A DNA stretch of 64,000 nucleotides from Macrobrachium rosenbergii. Taxonomy: Eukaryota > Arthropoda > Malacostraca > Decapoda > Palaemonidae. Where the stretch lies: positions 29,629,037 to 29,693,036 of the forward strand of contig NC_089777.1 of assembly GCF_040412425.1 (NCBI RefSeq), given 5' to 3'. The position numbers and the translations under genes were made by a program. The notes under the pieces are model-generated. The model was not told the DNA's origin. It did not search any database and saw only the letters and a program-made list of their open reading frames with translations. Positions 1 to 11,750 of the stretch are shown here, piece by piece; position 1 is the stretch's first letter, and each line of letters starts with the position of its first letter.

Positions 1-439
1 GATAGATAGATTAATAGATAGATGTATGCGTGTATATATATAGATGTCTATATATATAAGTTACATAGATTGATACATAGTGTAAATACAGAGATTTATT
101 ATTTAGACCCACATGTAATAGATATCTGGGGAACAAGGAACTCTAACTACAAAATTACCTTGTAACACCTTTGCATATGGCTGTTGTAGTAGCATTCATT
201 TAGGACCCACAGTAGAAGGGAAGATACAAGGTATCTTTAAAGGCAAAAGACAGTTGAGTTTATTGGTCACCTCAGGCTCAGTCGTACTCAGACACAACAA
301 CTGTGCGCAAGAAGAATCTTTGTTGAGATTATTGTGATTTCCGGAAGTGCTGCCATTTTGAAAGATTTCAATCCATTCTTTCAAGGCAAAAGACAGTTGA
401 GTTTCTATATTTATTCTTCTTCAATCGTACTCCATGAAC

Positions 440-840
440 AAAGTTAGTTTCCTCTCTAAGAAGCTTTTCCTGTTTGCCGTCTTAATTGACATTCCGCTTC
501 ACATGAAACAGATTTGTCTCAACAATGCATTCATATATTCCCACCCTGGCTTCCACAGACACTCCAAATCTTCAGCAGACACCCAGCTGCCTTCTTTGCT
601 TCACCATTTCTCTGGAGTTACCATAATCTATTGTATTTATACTTACGTACCTATATGAATCAACTGCTTCCATTCTTCCGCCATCCACATTAATATTCTT
701 TTATTCATATGCAGGGTTTATGATTTACTCTAACCCCTGTTTACTTTCAACTCTTTCTCTTGCACAAGCTTTAAATTTCTCATAGTTTCTTTAGTTTTCT
801 TCACTGTCCCCAAGCAGTATGTTACTTGCAAATGAGAACC
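440..840 (-). pseudogene. RTE-like LINE reverse-transcriptase fragment
   Basis: Read on the minus strand, this gives the region after the catalytic YADD box of an RTE-like polymerase: GDSEEN near 796-820, then NVDGGRMEAVDSYRYV near 650-700, then a KQRRQLG..EARVGIYECIV-like block. Stops and frameshifts break it. The same blocks recur in the larger elements at 14295-16330 (-) and 49700-51060 (+), which supports common origin. The catalytic core is missing and it cannot be active. Confidence 0.55.
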
Positions 841-851
841 ATTTCATATTT

Positions 852-1170
852 CCCCCGTAGGGGGCTAGTACCGTCAGTGCACCTCATGCGGTGCACTGTA
901 GGCGTTACTTAAGGTTCTTTGCAGCGTGCTTCGGCCCCTAGCTGCAACACTTTTCGATCCTTTTACTGTACCTCCTTTCATATTCTCTTTCTTCCATCTT
1001 GCTTTCCACCCTCTCCAAACAATTAATTCATAGTGCAACTGCGAGGTTCTCCTCTTGTTACACCTTTCAATCCCTTCATTGTCAACGTCCGTTTCAGGGC
1101 TGAATGACCTCATAGGTCCCAGTGGTTGACCTTTGGCCTAAATTCTATAATCAGTTCAATTCAGTTCACT
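852..1170 (+). repeat. SINE-like dispersed repeat, copy 1
   Basis: Starts with a small palindrome (CCCCCGTAGGGGG), passes through GTGCACCTCATGCGGTGCAC, and ends in TGACCTCATAGGTCCCAGTG followed by a degenerate TTCAATTCAG tail. A second copy in the same orientation is at 45771-46076. I recall this end sequence as a frequent decapod repeat. Clear target duplications are not visible. The minus-strand ORF inside it is not a gene. Confidence 0.7.
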
Positions 1171-1275
1171 TCATATTTCATTCATGAACTATTTTCTAAT
1201 CGCATTACTTTTCAAGTGTGTCTGATTTTGTTTCCTTGAACAGCACGCTATCGGAAAGATGTGAAGTGCTCACAC

Positions 1276-1277
<2 letters not shown>

Positions 1278-1325
<48 letters not shown>
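1278..1325. repeat. (CA)n microsatellite
   Basis: About 24 uninterrupted AC dinucleotides. Confidence 0.95.
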
Positions 1326-1327
<2 letters not shown>

Positions 1328-1548
1328 ACAGATGCAAAGAGGGAGAATGCTCTAATGCGCCCTAATTGGCACCTACACTTGTACACGCAGACTTACATGC
1401 GATTGAGGTTAGGAAGTCGGCATTTTTCATCGACTCCGCAACTGAACGTCGAAGTTAATATACGTTTACTTTCGCTCGAGCATTTTATCTGCCAAGCTCC
1501 TTGGGCACTTTCACTTGCAACGATATTATTTATTGTTAGTCATGTATT

Positions 1549-1963
<415 letters not shown>

Positions 1964-2379
1964 GCAGCAATAGTAGCAGTAATAGTATTATATGAAACAG
2001 CAATTTATTCCACAGAACAGAGTAGGAAAAGGAACGAAGAAAAGTATGGCAGAATGCATGACACGTAAGATTTGTTCTGTAAGGAAGAAAATTGATCAAA
2101 AAGGAATTTCAAACGCCAGGAATGACAATAAACGGCCTGCTTCGAGTTCAAGGCCCCGGAATCGGTGTCGTGATGACGATAATGGCGATGACTCTGCAAT
2201 ATTTTCTGATTGCGCTGCTTCAAGTTTAAGGCTTTACACATCTGGAGTTGCTTGATCTGTGAACGTTCATTTGCATGTTTGACTAATATGAAAATTCAGG
2301 CGCCTGCGGTTAATAACTGTCATGAGAATTTTTATGGATTTTTATAGATTCGGCTCCTCCTAATCTTCTTATTATTTAA

Positions 2380-2945
2380 GAATAGTGATGAGAAATATTA
2401 CCCCTCAGAGTACGAGGTTATAAAACGGTTTTAAATTCAGAATATTTTGTTATGAGATCTATGTAATAATAAGATCCGAGTGGATCTTGTTTGTTCTGCC
2501 CGGGTGGGGGCGGGGTAGGTAGGGGATCGGGAGGGTAGGGGAGACTTGACACATCCACCCACCTCATGCAAACCTGTTTGTCCGGCCCGGGTGGGGAGGG
2601 TAGGTAGGGGATCGAGAGGGTAGGGGAGACTTGACACATCCACCCTCCTCATGCAAACTTGTTTTTCTGGCCCGGGTGGGGGAGGGGTAAGTAGGGGATC
2701 GGGAGGCTAGGGGAGACATGACACATCCACCCTCCTCATGCAAACCTGTTTGTCCGCCCCTGGTGGAAACGGTGAAGGTAGGGGCTCGGGATGGTAGGGG
2801 AGACATGTCGGGCAGCACCAGGTTCCAGCGCAGCGTAGCATGTGCCATCAAGCTCGTTTGATAATAAGATAAGAATATTACTCCACAGAATATGAAGTTT
2901 TTAGAATAATTTAAACTCAGCATATATTGTTTACTATTAAAATAT
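2380..2945 (+). repeat. Diverged direct repeats flanking the 87-bp minisatellite
   Basis: The sequence before the array (2390-2460: AATATTACCCCTCAGAGTAC ... AAATTCAGAATATTTTGTT) recurs after it (2872-2935: AATATTACTCCACAGAATAT ... AAACTCAGCATATATTGTT). The minisatellite therefore lies between two ~70-bp diverged direct copies, suggesting it is internal to a duplicated or mobile unit. Confidence 0.55.
2489..2812 (+). repeat. GC-rich minisatellite, ~87-bp unit, about 4 copies
   Basis: Units start near 2491, 2578, 2662 and 2750. Each carries CCCGGGTGGGG, GTAGGGGATCGGGAGGG, GAGACTTGACACATCCACC and CTCATGCAAACCTG. Because 87 is a multiple of three, minus-strand frames stay open and produce a repeating SPLPSRSPTYP peptide (ORF 2564-3145). 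The non-repeat half of that ORF is unrecognised, so I do not call it a gene. It is G-rich on the + strand, unlike the AT-rich flanks. Confidence 0.85.
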
Positions 2946-3325
2946 CTACCGAAAGGTCTTAGCGGAGATTCAGCCAGAGCTATAAATTGGCTTATACGGT
3001 TTAGCCTCTTGAGTTTCGAATTCTGAACCGGTAGGTTTTCATTTGCCCTAATTGGATTAACCTTCCTCTGCAACACTGCTGCGCCTCGCGCAATCTCCTG
3101 ATCTCTACTGCGGGCGAAAACAAGAAAATGTACGTTTATAGGCATTTTTGGAATGTTAGGTTACAGCTTTTAAAGGTGTCAGTTGATGGCTATGTTCAGC
3201 ATTGAAGAAATTTTTTAGCATAAGGAAAATCTTGGTTGTAGGTACATGGTAGAAGTACTTATTTGTCATAGGTAACGAGAATTTGGAATCCTGTTAACGT
3301 AGATGTCATCAACTGAAAGATGTGT

Positions 3326-3347
3326 TTCTCTCTCTCTCTCTCTCTCT
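3326..3347. repeat. (TC)n microsatellite
   Basis: Eleven TC dinucleotides. Confidence 0.9.
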
Positions 3348-3481
3348 TTCTGAGTTTGTAAGGATCTAGATTCACGTTTGCTAGGTGTGTGGTTCACTCA
3401 AGGCTTACCGCCTGGCAGTCCAGCACCAGCTAGAGCCAACAAAAATGGCGTACTCTTACAAAGTGGAGAAGACGTATTGTG

Positions 3482-3485
<4 letters not shown>

Positions 3486-3572
<87 letters not shown>
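3486..3572. repeat. (TA)n microsatellite
   Basis: About 43 uninterrupted TA dinucleotides; self-complementary, so a likely cruciform and assembly-sensitive site. Confidence 0.95.
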
Positions 3573-3574
<2 letters not shown>

Positions 3575-4970
3575 ATATCTCTGATTTGATATTTTCGTTC
3601 TTACGTTTTAATTTTGTTTTTGTTATCTACTTGTAACTGCTGTTTTTAATGCCTTTTCCTCCTTACCGCAGCCCATTCTAGGAAGAACTGATGACCTTTT
3701 TTCACTGAACATTTCTGTAACCGCCTTTTACTTCTAGCGTTGATTAGTTGTTTTGTCCAAAAGCTTTGGTTTTCTAAGTTTTTTTATATATATTCCAATA
3801 GTTAGGTTGTTTTATGATTACTCTTGATATTTTTTCTCATTGATACTTAATTTAGTTTTATTTCGTTTATAACCAAAACCACCTGATAGTGTCGTTATTT
3901 TACTATAATGCTCAATTTTTATTATTTCAGTTATCTGCATTGCATCACTCATTTTTATCTATGCGAAGAAAATGTCGTGCTGATATCTGTGCGCTCGAAC
4001 TACTTGAGATAATTTTGGCTATCCTGTTTACTCATTTCCAATATTGATACCATCAGTGACGTAACCAATGCGACCATCAATCTCGTCTCTATTTCGTCAT
4101 CGTCATCATTATCCACTTTTATATTTGGAGGTCTTCCTTTCGGCCCTTCCTGGGTTTTTGTGGCGAGTTCTCTTTATTTGTAAGTTATACTTTCTAGATT
4201 TCTTAATCTTGTCCTTCTTTGTTAATGAACTGCTTTTGAACAGACAACTATATCCGTATTTTATTCTGAACTACCTTTAAGTTTTAGCATCAGTGTTAGT
4301 TCTTGGGGCAACTTAGTGGATACTCTGGGTGCCACATATTCAAAGGTCCTCGCCCAATATCGTTGTTATATCTTGAATTCGCTTCGATAATGTTCTTACT
4401 TATTGTAAATGATAAGATTCACGTGTGGTCTGTATAATTTCTTATTCATTTTTTAATTTCGCAATCTTTTAGGTCTAAATTTTATACTTATCCTTCACTT
4501 TTTACCGCGATCTTATCTTTTGCAATTTGTAGTTTTATTCTGCGGCAAAACTGTAGGAGTAATTGTATATCTTTTGCTTATTTCATCCACAATATTTTCT
4601 TGTGTTAACAATTTGCTATAGAGACAGGTATTTTTAGAAACATAGTAGTCTTTCTGTTATTTTGAATTTGCCTGCATGGCTTGTTCCCTCTGATTCCCGA
4701 ACCATTTTTCCAATTTTTTTCCTCGTGGTTTCCATTCCCTCATTCATCTCAGTGACCTCCTCCCCCACCAGGTTGATTTTTGTCATCGCTCGTGAGGGGA
4801 GGGGGCGCTCTGCGACCTCGTCGGATTTCTCAGCTGTCGTTAACATGCGACACATTCACCTACGTTTGTCACATATCTCACGATGTTCCCTTTACTTGTT
4901 TATGTTCCGTTGCCTCTTTGAATAATATCGCTGCTGTTTTATTACAGTTCGTGTGGCGCCTCTTGTTACA
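3573..4970. other. AT-rich stretch without a recognised gene
   Basis: No coding region is recognised. A minus-strand frame at 4634-4855 encodes a charged, Lys/Glu-rich 73-residue peptide with no family resemblance; it may be debris of a mobile element. Confidence 0.4.
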
Positions 4971-6114
4971 GACTTCACATTCAGTCTAGTTTCAGTCTGA
5001 TAAACTTCACGTTCAGTCAAGTTTCAGTCTTATATAAGCTTCACGTCAGTCAGAAGTTTCAGCCTTATATAAGTTTCACATCCAGTCAAGTTTCAGTCTT
5101 ATATAACTTCGTTCAGTCAAGTTTCAGTCTTATATAAGCTTCACGTTAAGTTAAGTTTCAGTCTTATTAACTTCACATTCAGTCCTGTCTCGGTCTTATG
5201 AAAACTTCCCGTTCAGTCAAGTTTCAGACTCAAACTTCACTTTCAGTCCAGTTTTAGTCTTATATAACTTCACTTTCAGTCCAGTTTCAGTCTTATATAA
5301 CTTCACTTTCAGTCCAGTTTCAACCTTATATAAACTTCACTTTCAGCCAAGTGTCAGTCTTATAAACTTCACTTTCATTCGAGTTTCAGTCTTGTAAAGT
5401 GCACATTTAGTCTAATTTCAGTCTTACAAATTTCACATTCCGACCAATTTCAAGCATAAAATCTTTATATTCAATCCAGTTTCAGCCTTGTAAACTACAT
5501 TGTCTATTTTCAGACTTTTAAACTTCACATTCAATCCAGTTTCAAGCTTATAAAATTCACTTCAATCTAGTGTCGCCTTATAAACATCACAGTTAGTCCA
5601 GTTTCAAACATATAAAAATCATATTCAGCCAAGTGTCAGCCATATAAACGTCACACTCAGTCCAGTTTCAAACTTATAAAATTCACATTCAATCTACTTT
5701 CAGCCTTATAAACATCACAATCAGTCCTGTTTCAAACTTAAATAATAAACATTCAGCCTTATAAACATTACATTCAGTTCAGTTTCAAACTTATAAAATT
5801 CACATTCAATCTACTTTCAGCCTTATAAACACCACAATCAGTCCTGTTTCAAACTTAAATAATTCACAGTCAGTCTGGTTTCAGCCTTATAAACATCACA
5901 TTCAGTCTAGTTTCAAACTTACAAAATTCACATTGAATCTAAATTTACTTTCAGCCTTGTAAACACCACAATCAGTCCAGTTTCAAACTTGTAAAATTCA
6001 CATCCAATCTAGTTTCAGCCATGTAAACATCACATTCATTCCAGTTTCAAACTTATAAAATTCACATTCAGTCGCGTCAGCTTTATAAACGTCACATTCA
6101 GTACAGTTTCAACC
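4971..6114 (+). repeat. 33-bp minisatellite, about 34 diverged copies
   Basis: The unit is approximately CTTCACTTTCAGTCCAG followed by TTTCAGTCTTATATAA. It repeats over 1.14 kb with substitutions and 1-3 bp indels. Variants with TTTCAAACTTATAAAATTCA dominate the right half, where two unit types alternate (a ~66-bp higher-order period). No open frame survives and no flanking inverted repeats are seen. Confidence 0.9.
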
Positions 6115-6605
6115 CTCTAATGTTTCATCCTCCTCACTATTTCCCCGTATGTCCGTCTGTCTGTTTATCTGTCTCCTCTTCTGTCAATAAGAGGAAGGTC
6201 GGATGTAAAGACTTCAAGGTTCTCGGGGACCTCTCTGGAGGTCTCGAGCGACCTCAGCGAGTTCCGAGCCCCACCTCTCGTGCGCAGCTTCTTCCTGAAA
6301 GAATAGATTAGATAATGAGAAGGACGCGCTCTTTATTTATTCAGTTTTATGTTCCGTATTTATTCTATATTCTGTTCTTTATTCTGGGCATCAGTAACGC
6401 ATGATAGACTGGGCATTAATTTGTTTTGTATCCTTATTGCCACTTAAGGCATTAGTTGTTTCCGAAAGTGAGAAATGAAAGAAATTAACTTGTATAGTCT
6501 GTTGTGAACATGTGTTTAAATTATTTCCTCTTTTTCTGAATATACGTTCGAATGCATACTTGTATCCTTTATATATGCATTCTTGCCAGTATATACCATT
6601 CCTTT

Positions 6606-7718
6606 GTGTAATGTATATGATGTATATGTTAAAGTATGATTGTGAAACCAGGGATTTCACGAAATCCCTGAAATTTTCATGGAATTCGTGAAATCACCAA
6701 GTCACTTAGGAACATTTGAGCGCCGAGGGGCTAGTACTAAACACGGATAAACAGTGATTCATCTGCACTGTTTCTCCATGTTTAGAACTAGCCCCTGGGA
6801 GATCAAATGCGTTTCTCCATATTTAGTACTACAGTAGCCCCTCGGTGATCAAATTGTTTCGCCATGTTTAGTACTAGCCCCTCGAAGATCAAATGTGTTT
6901 TGCAGCATTTGGTACCAGCCCCTCAAAGATCAAATATGTTATGCCATGTTTAGTACTAGCCCCTGGGAGATCAGATGTGTTTTGCCGTATTTAGCACTAG
7001 CCCTGGGAGATCAGATGTGTTTTGCCATGTTTAGTACTAGCCCATGGGAGATCAAATGTGTTTTGCCATGTTTAGTACTAGCCCCTGGGAGATCAAATGT
7101 GTTTCACCATGTTTAATACTAGCCACAGGAGATCAAATGTGTTTTGCCATGTGTAGTACTAGCACCTCGAAGATCAAAGGTGTTTTGCCGTGTTTAGTAC
7201 TAGCCCTGGGAGATCAAATGTGTTTTGCTGTGTTTAGTACTAAAAACCTGGGAGATCAAATGTGTTTCGCCGTGTTTAGCACTAGCCTCCTTGAGATCAA
7301 ATGCGTTTTGCCATGTTTAGTACTAGCCATGGGAGATCAAATGTGTTTTTCCATGTTTAGTACTAGCCCCTGGGAGATCAAATGTGTTTCGCCGTGTTTA
7401 GTTCTAGCCCTGGGAGATCAAATGTGTTTTGCCGTGTTTAGCACTAGCCCCTGGGAGATCAAAATGTTTTGCCATGTTTAGTACTAGCCCCTGGGAAATC
7501 AAATGTGTTTTGCCATGTTTAGTACTAGCCCCTGGGAGGTCAAGTGTTTTGACGTGTTTGGTACTAGCCCCTCAGGGATCAAATGTGTTTTTAGCCGTGT
7601 TTAGTACTAGCCCCTCGGGATCAAATGCCCTTCAGTGAATTGGTGATTTCATGAATTCCCTGAAGATTTCGAAATCGCTGGTTTCACAGTCTTACTGTAA
7701 CATACGATTATACACGCA
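6606..7718. mobile_element. Terminal-inverted-repeat element carrying a 41-bp minisatellite
   Basis: The left arm (TGTGAAACCAGGGATTTC at 6641) is answered by the right arm (GAAATCGCTGGTTTCACA ending 7688). Complementarity covers at least 58 bp and, more weakly, extends outwards to about 6606 and 7718. Between the arms lies the 41-bp tandem array (6718-7630). The left arm holds its own perfect hairpin, AGGGATTTC/GAAATCCCT. No transposase is encoded and no clear target duplication is seen. It is a non-autonomous element or a foldback structure; superfamily unknown. Confidence 0.65.
6718..7630 (+). repeat. 41-bp minisatellite, about 22 copies
   Basis: The core unit is TTTAGTACTAGCCCCTGGG, then AGATCAAATGTGTTTTGCCATG. 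Consecutive units at 7021 and 7062 fix the 41-bp period. Because 41 is not a multiple of three, the open frames across it (for example 7044-7481) rotate through three peptides; they are spurious. Confidence 0.9.
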
Positions 7719-8135
7719 TAAAGTCAGTCTACTACGTTGTATATGGAAAACTGGTAAAACTGCTCCATAAACTTGATCCCAGTGAGTAAGTTACGTGATC
7801 TTTTAAATAACATTGTTAAAACGAGAGAGTTTCAACATTGATAATTAATTGATGCATAGAGTGAAACAGTATTACTAGCTGAGAGGTCTAAATACAGTGT
7901 TTAGATATTAATGCTTAAAGAGGCCTGAAATATGTGTCAATATTAACGGTCAAGAGAGGTCAAAATACAACCGCGGGGAGAAATTCTATGATTTCTTTAG
8001 ATAAATGTTAAATTTTTAAAGATATAGACATATCCGTCTTACGTGTGCTCCTCCTTCATGGCATAGGCCTTTTCATTGAATACTTTGAGATACAAAGGTC
8101 ATTGAATCTAGAAATAAACTTTTCCAATTTTTATT

Positions 8136-8790
8136 AGCTTTCTGAAAAGAAAATTGTTGTGCCGGCTTTGTCTGTCCGTCCGCACTTTTTCTGTCCACGC
8201 TGTTGGCCCAGCGTTCGAGTCTCCGACCGGCAAATGAAGAATTAGAGGAATTTATTTCTGGTGATAGAAATGCATTTCTCATCATAACGTGGTTCGGATT
8301 CCGCAATAAGCTGTAGGTCCCGTTGCTAGGTAACCAGTTGGTTCTTAGCCACGTAAAATAAATCTAATCCTTCGGGCCAGCCCTAGGAGAGCTGTTAATC
8401 AGCTCAGTGGTCTGGTTAAACTAAGATATACTTAATTTTTTTTCTGTCCATACTTTTTCTATCTGCCATGAGATCTTAAAAACTACTGAGGCTAGAGGGC
8501 TGCAAATTGGTATGTTGATGATCCACCCTCCAATCATCAAACATAACAAATTGCAGCCCTCTGGCCTCAGTAGTTTTTATTTTACTTAACGATAAAGTTA
8601 GTCGTAATCGTGCGTCTGGTAGCGATATTTTATAGGCCACCACGGGTCCGTGGTTAAAGTTTCATGGGCCGCGGCTCATACAGCGTTATACCGAGACCAC
8701 CAAAAGATAGATCTATTTTCAGTGGCCTTGATAATACGATGTACAGAAAACTCGATTGCTCCGAAGAAACTTCGGCCCATTTTTCACTCG
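8136..8790 (+). mobile_element. Hairpin-rich element, copy A (split by a SINE)
   Basis: One of five copies of a ~390-bp family. Order of parts: a 5' palindrome (here CTTTCTGAAAAGAAAA); a (T)5CTGTCC track; a long hairpin with ~38-bp arms (AAAAACTACTGAGGCTAGAG at 8478, its complement ending 8578); a middle block with TTTCATGGGCCGCGGCTCAT; a short hairpin (CCGAAGAAACTTCGG at 8761-8775); and an end in TTTTTCACTCG. No coding capacity. A SINE interrupts it at 8198-8438. Confidence 0.8.
8198..8438 (+). mobile_element. tRNA-type SINE inserted in hairpin element A
   Basis: Bounded by a 12-bp target duplication, TTTTTCTGTCCA, at 8186-8197 and 8439-8450. Compared with the full copy at 36761-37040 (-), about 40 bp are missing from the tRNA-like head, so the A box is lost while the B-box-like GCGTTCGAGTCTCC remains. 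The 3' end is CTAAGATATACTTAATTT. The copy is dead for internal Pol III initiation. It proves that the hairpin element is the older insertion. Confidence 0.85.
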
Positions 8791-9382
8791 TCATTTTATA
8801 ATTGAAAGTTGAATTTAAAAATAGGACTCGCAGGTCAGGGCAGAGGATCACACGGGCCAGGGTTCATCAGTGCCAACAATGTTCGCTTGTCACATCTGGC
8901 GTCGGGCGAAGACGAAGAAGTCGAGTCATTTCCAAACGGATTATTTGACGAAGGTTTTTCTTTTCGCCTTTTCTTTTCGTACGGTTTCTCCTCCTCTGTG
9001 AGGAGAAGGGAATGAGCTTGGGAAGGAAGAAGGAAGAAAGGAAGGGAGGAATTAAGAGGTCCTTGAGAAGTAGTCTCGGCAATATCATGTTATGGAGTCT
9101 AATATTGATTGAAAAAGATTTTGTCGTTTTTTTTTCTCTGCTTTTAACAGTTTCTTTGATTTCATGTTTACACTTACTTTCTTAAGTTTCTTATCAAACC
9201 AAAATGTTCTCAGTGTTTTACGTAATCTTATTTCCTCTCTTGTAATATTCCGGATTATCTCTCCATTATTTAATGATTTATTTATTTTAAACCTGTATGC
9301 CTTTTATTTTTCCATATAATCTTTTACTTTGAACCCACTGTTCGCTCTTCCAGTTCTGCTTGACGCCATTTATTTAACACTA

Positions 9383-9383
<1 letters not shown>

Positions 9384-9424
<41 letters not shown>
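9384..9424. repeat. (TC)n microsatellite
   Basis: About 20 CT dinucleotides. Confidence 0.95.
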
Positions 9425-9430
<6 letters not shown>

Positions 9431-9634
9431 ATTTCCCACCTTATGCCAAGTTTTGCCTATTTCTTAATTTAGTGTTTTCTTGATTCAGTTATGTGCTTTC
9501 CACCATCTCTCGCCGTTCGTGTCAGACCGACAAAATAACGAATGATTCACGGGGCCGGAAGTGAAGCAGTGCTCCCCTTACCGACCTTACTCGCCCCCTC
9601 CCCTCCCCTACCCCTCCCCCCACCAACATCGGTT

Positions 9635-9674
9635 TACACACACACACACACACATACACACATACACACATACA
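9635..9674. repeat. (CA)n microsatellite, interrupted
   Basis: CA repeats with TACA interruptions, next to a C-rich tract (9592-9622). Confidence 0.9.
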
Positions 9675-9730
9675 CTTCACTCTCGCCACGGTCCCCTTCG
9701 TGAAACCCTACCCATGATCCCGTTATAGGG

Positions 9731-9732
<2 letters not shown>

Positions 9733-9787
<55 letters not shown>

Positions 9788-9957
9788 GGGTTATGGTCGT
9801 TGAGGGCTCTGGTTGAGAGGATTGAGTGAAGGAGGTCTGCGTAAGTGGAGAGGGGAGGGCAGGAGAAACAAAAGAGAGGTAAGGAGAGGAGGAGGAGGAA
9901 GAAGAAGTGATAACCATAGAAGGCAATTGGAAGGATAGCAATGAATCAGAGACCCTT

Positions 9958-10007
<50 letters not shown>

Positions 10008-10043
10008 CAAGGAAAAAAAAATAATTACGAATCAAAGCATCGT

Positions 10044-10085
<42 letters not shown>

Positions 10086-10113
10086 GATATAACAGCTTGA
10101 GAGGAAGTAGTCC

Positions 10114-10176
<63 letters not shown>

Positions 10177-10217
10177 ATAGAAGGTAATTGTAAATAATAA
10201 TTACGAATCAGAGCATC

Positions 10218-10256
<39 letters not shown>

Positions 10257-10484
10257 AATTAGGAAAAAATAATTACGGATCAAAGCATCGGAGAGAGAGA
10301 AAGAGTTATAGAAGGTAATTGGGAAAATTACGAATCAAAGCATCTCGGAGAGAGAGAGAGAGAAAGAGAGAGATTTTTAGAAGATAATGGAAAAAATTAC
10401 GAATAAAAGCATTTTAGAGAGAGAGAGAGAGGGGGGGGGGAGAGATAGATTATTATATAATAACAGCTCGAGATGAAGTAGTCC

Positions 10485-10524
<40 letters not shown>
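9733..10524 (+). repeat. Higher-order (GA)n array with two interspersed unit types
   Basis: At least nine (GA)n runs alternate with two recurring non-simple units. Type 1 (AGAAGGTAATTGGGAAAA then ATTACGAATCAAAGCATC) appears near 10014, 10176, 10253, 10306 and 10374. Type 2 (AACAGCTTGAGAGGAAGTAG then TCCAACAG) appears near 10088 and 10460. The array has grown by duplicating unit plus microsatellite together. The Ser-Leu and Arg-Glu ORFs across it are artefacts. Confidence 0.85.
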
Positions 10525-10528
<4 letters not shown>

Positions 10529-11353
10529 GTCAGAACAGACATAAATCCTTGTGCGTCGAATCCAGTGGTATACAATGAACGGAGGCAAACGAGAGAAAGA
10601 ACGAAAGAAAAAAAAAAAGAAAAAAACCCCGAGATCTCCCCGTCCCAAAAACTGGATGCAATTCGTATCTTTGTGTTCGGCGAAGCGTGCTTGCAGTCGA
10701 CTTCCAGTTGCACTCTGCGCAGGAAGTTGCCGGTTATTGCATGCTGTCATGGGTATTACAATCTTTGCGTGAATAATTCATGCATACGCTCCATTCTCTT
10801 GATGTATCGACGCCGGCGGTGGAAAATACAACCGTTCGCGCATCGAGGATGTCGACCAGGAGGGAACTGAGATATCTTCGACCACGGTTTTTACTTAATT
10901 TCTCTTCGTTTTCTTCTGTTTCTTTCTGCTTCTTTCTCCTTCTTTCTTTCTGTTTCTTTCAATCCATCGGGCAGCGTCGAAGTCAAAAGACGTTTGATAC
11001 GTAATGATATTGTGATTTCTGCATCGTGACGTTTCAGAATTGACCGCTAAATACCGATTGACTGTCGAAATCACACACATCTTACCAGAAATCTCTATTA
11101 TTAATGAATATCAAATCACAGTCATTACTCGGAATTCCAGCCAATCGTGCCTGATACCGTTTTCAACGTTCATTTTTTTTTATTGTTGCCGGGAAATGAA
11201 ACGAAGATGTAATTCCAATAATAGAATCGTGGCCTCCTGAGCTGGGCGGGTGAGTGTCAGCAGCATTCGTGAGGGACGCACGTGATGGGGTTCGTACGTT
11301 CTCGTTCCTCGAAGGTGGCCTTTGGTGCTAAGTCCTTCCTGTGGACTTTTTGG
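10525..11353. other. Unique sequence, no gene recognised
   Basis: Contains a poly-A run (10604-10624), a moderately GC-rich piece (10800-10880) and a pyrimidine-rich run (10895-10965). Short ORFs on both strands resemble nothing I know. Confidence 0.4.
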
Positions 11354-11750
11354 TTTTCTGTAAAAGAAAACTATTGTGCTGGCTTTGTCTCTCCGTCCGC
11401 ACTTTATTCAGTCCGCACTTTTTCTGTCTTCCCCCAGATCTTAAAAACTACTGTGGCTAGAGGCTGTAAATTGGTAAGCTGATCATTCACCCTCAAATCA
11501 TCAAACATACCAAATTGCAGCCCCTCTGTCCTCAGTAGTTTTTATTTTATTTAAGGTTAAAGTTAGCCATAATCGTGCATCTGGCAACGATATAGGATAG
11601 GCCACCACCTGGCAGTGGTGAAAGTTTCATAGGCCGCGGCTCATACAGCATTATACCGAGACCACCGAAAGATAGATCTATTTTCAGTGGCCTTGATTAT
11701 ACGCTGTAGCGGCTGTGCAGAAAACTCGATTGCGTCGCATTTTTTACTCG
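11354..11750 (+). mobile_element. Hairpin-rich element, copy B
   Basis: Uninterrupted copy of the family: TTTTCTGTAAAAGAAAACTA at the 5' end, internal inverted arms around 11440-11545, the GGCCGCGGCTCATACAGCAT block, and the end ATTTTTTACTCG. The short 3' hairpin has been lost (GATTGCGTCGCATTTTTTAC), so it is not essential for the copy's persistence. Confidence 0.85.

Noticed and set aside
2564..3145. 193-codon minus-strand ORF, the longest in the window
   Set aside because: Its C-terminal half is the in-frame 87-bp minisatellite and its N-terminal half matches nothing I know; a 3-divisible repeat keeps frames open by chance.
6895..7638. Long overlapping + ORFs with a repeating CFAMFSTSPWEIK-like peptide
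   Set aside because: They are translations of the 41-bp minisatellite; the peptide changes frame each unit and has no start, splice or family support.
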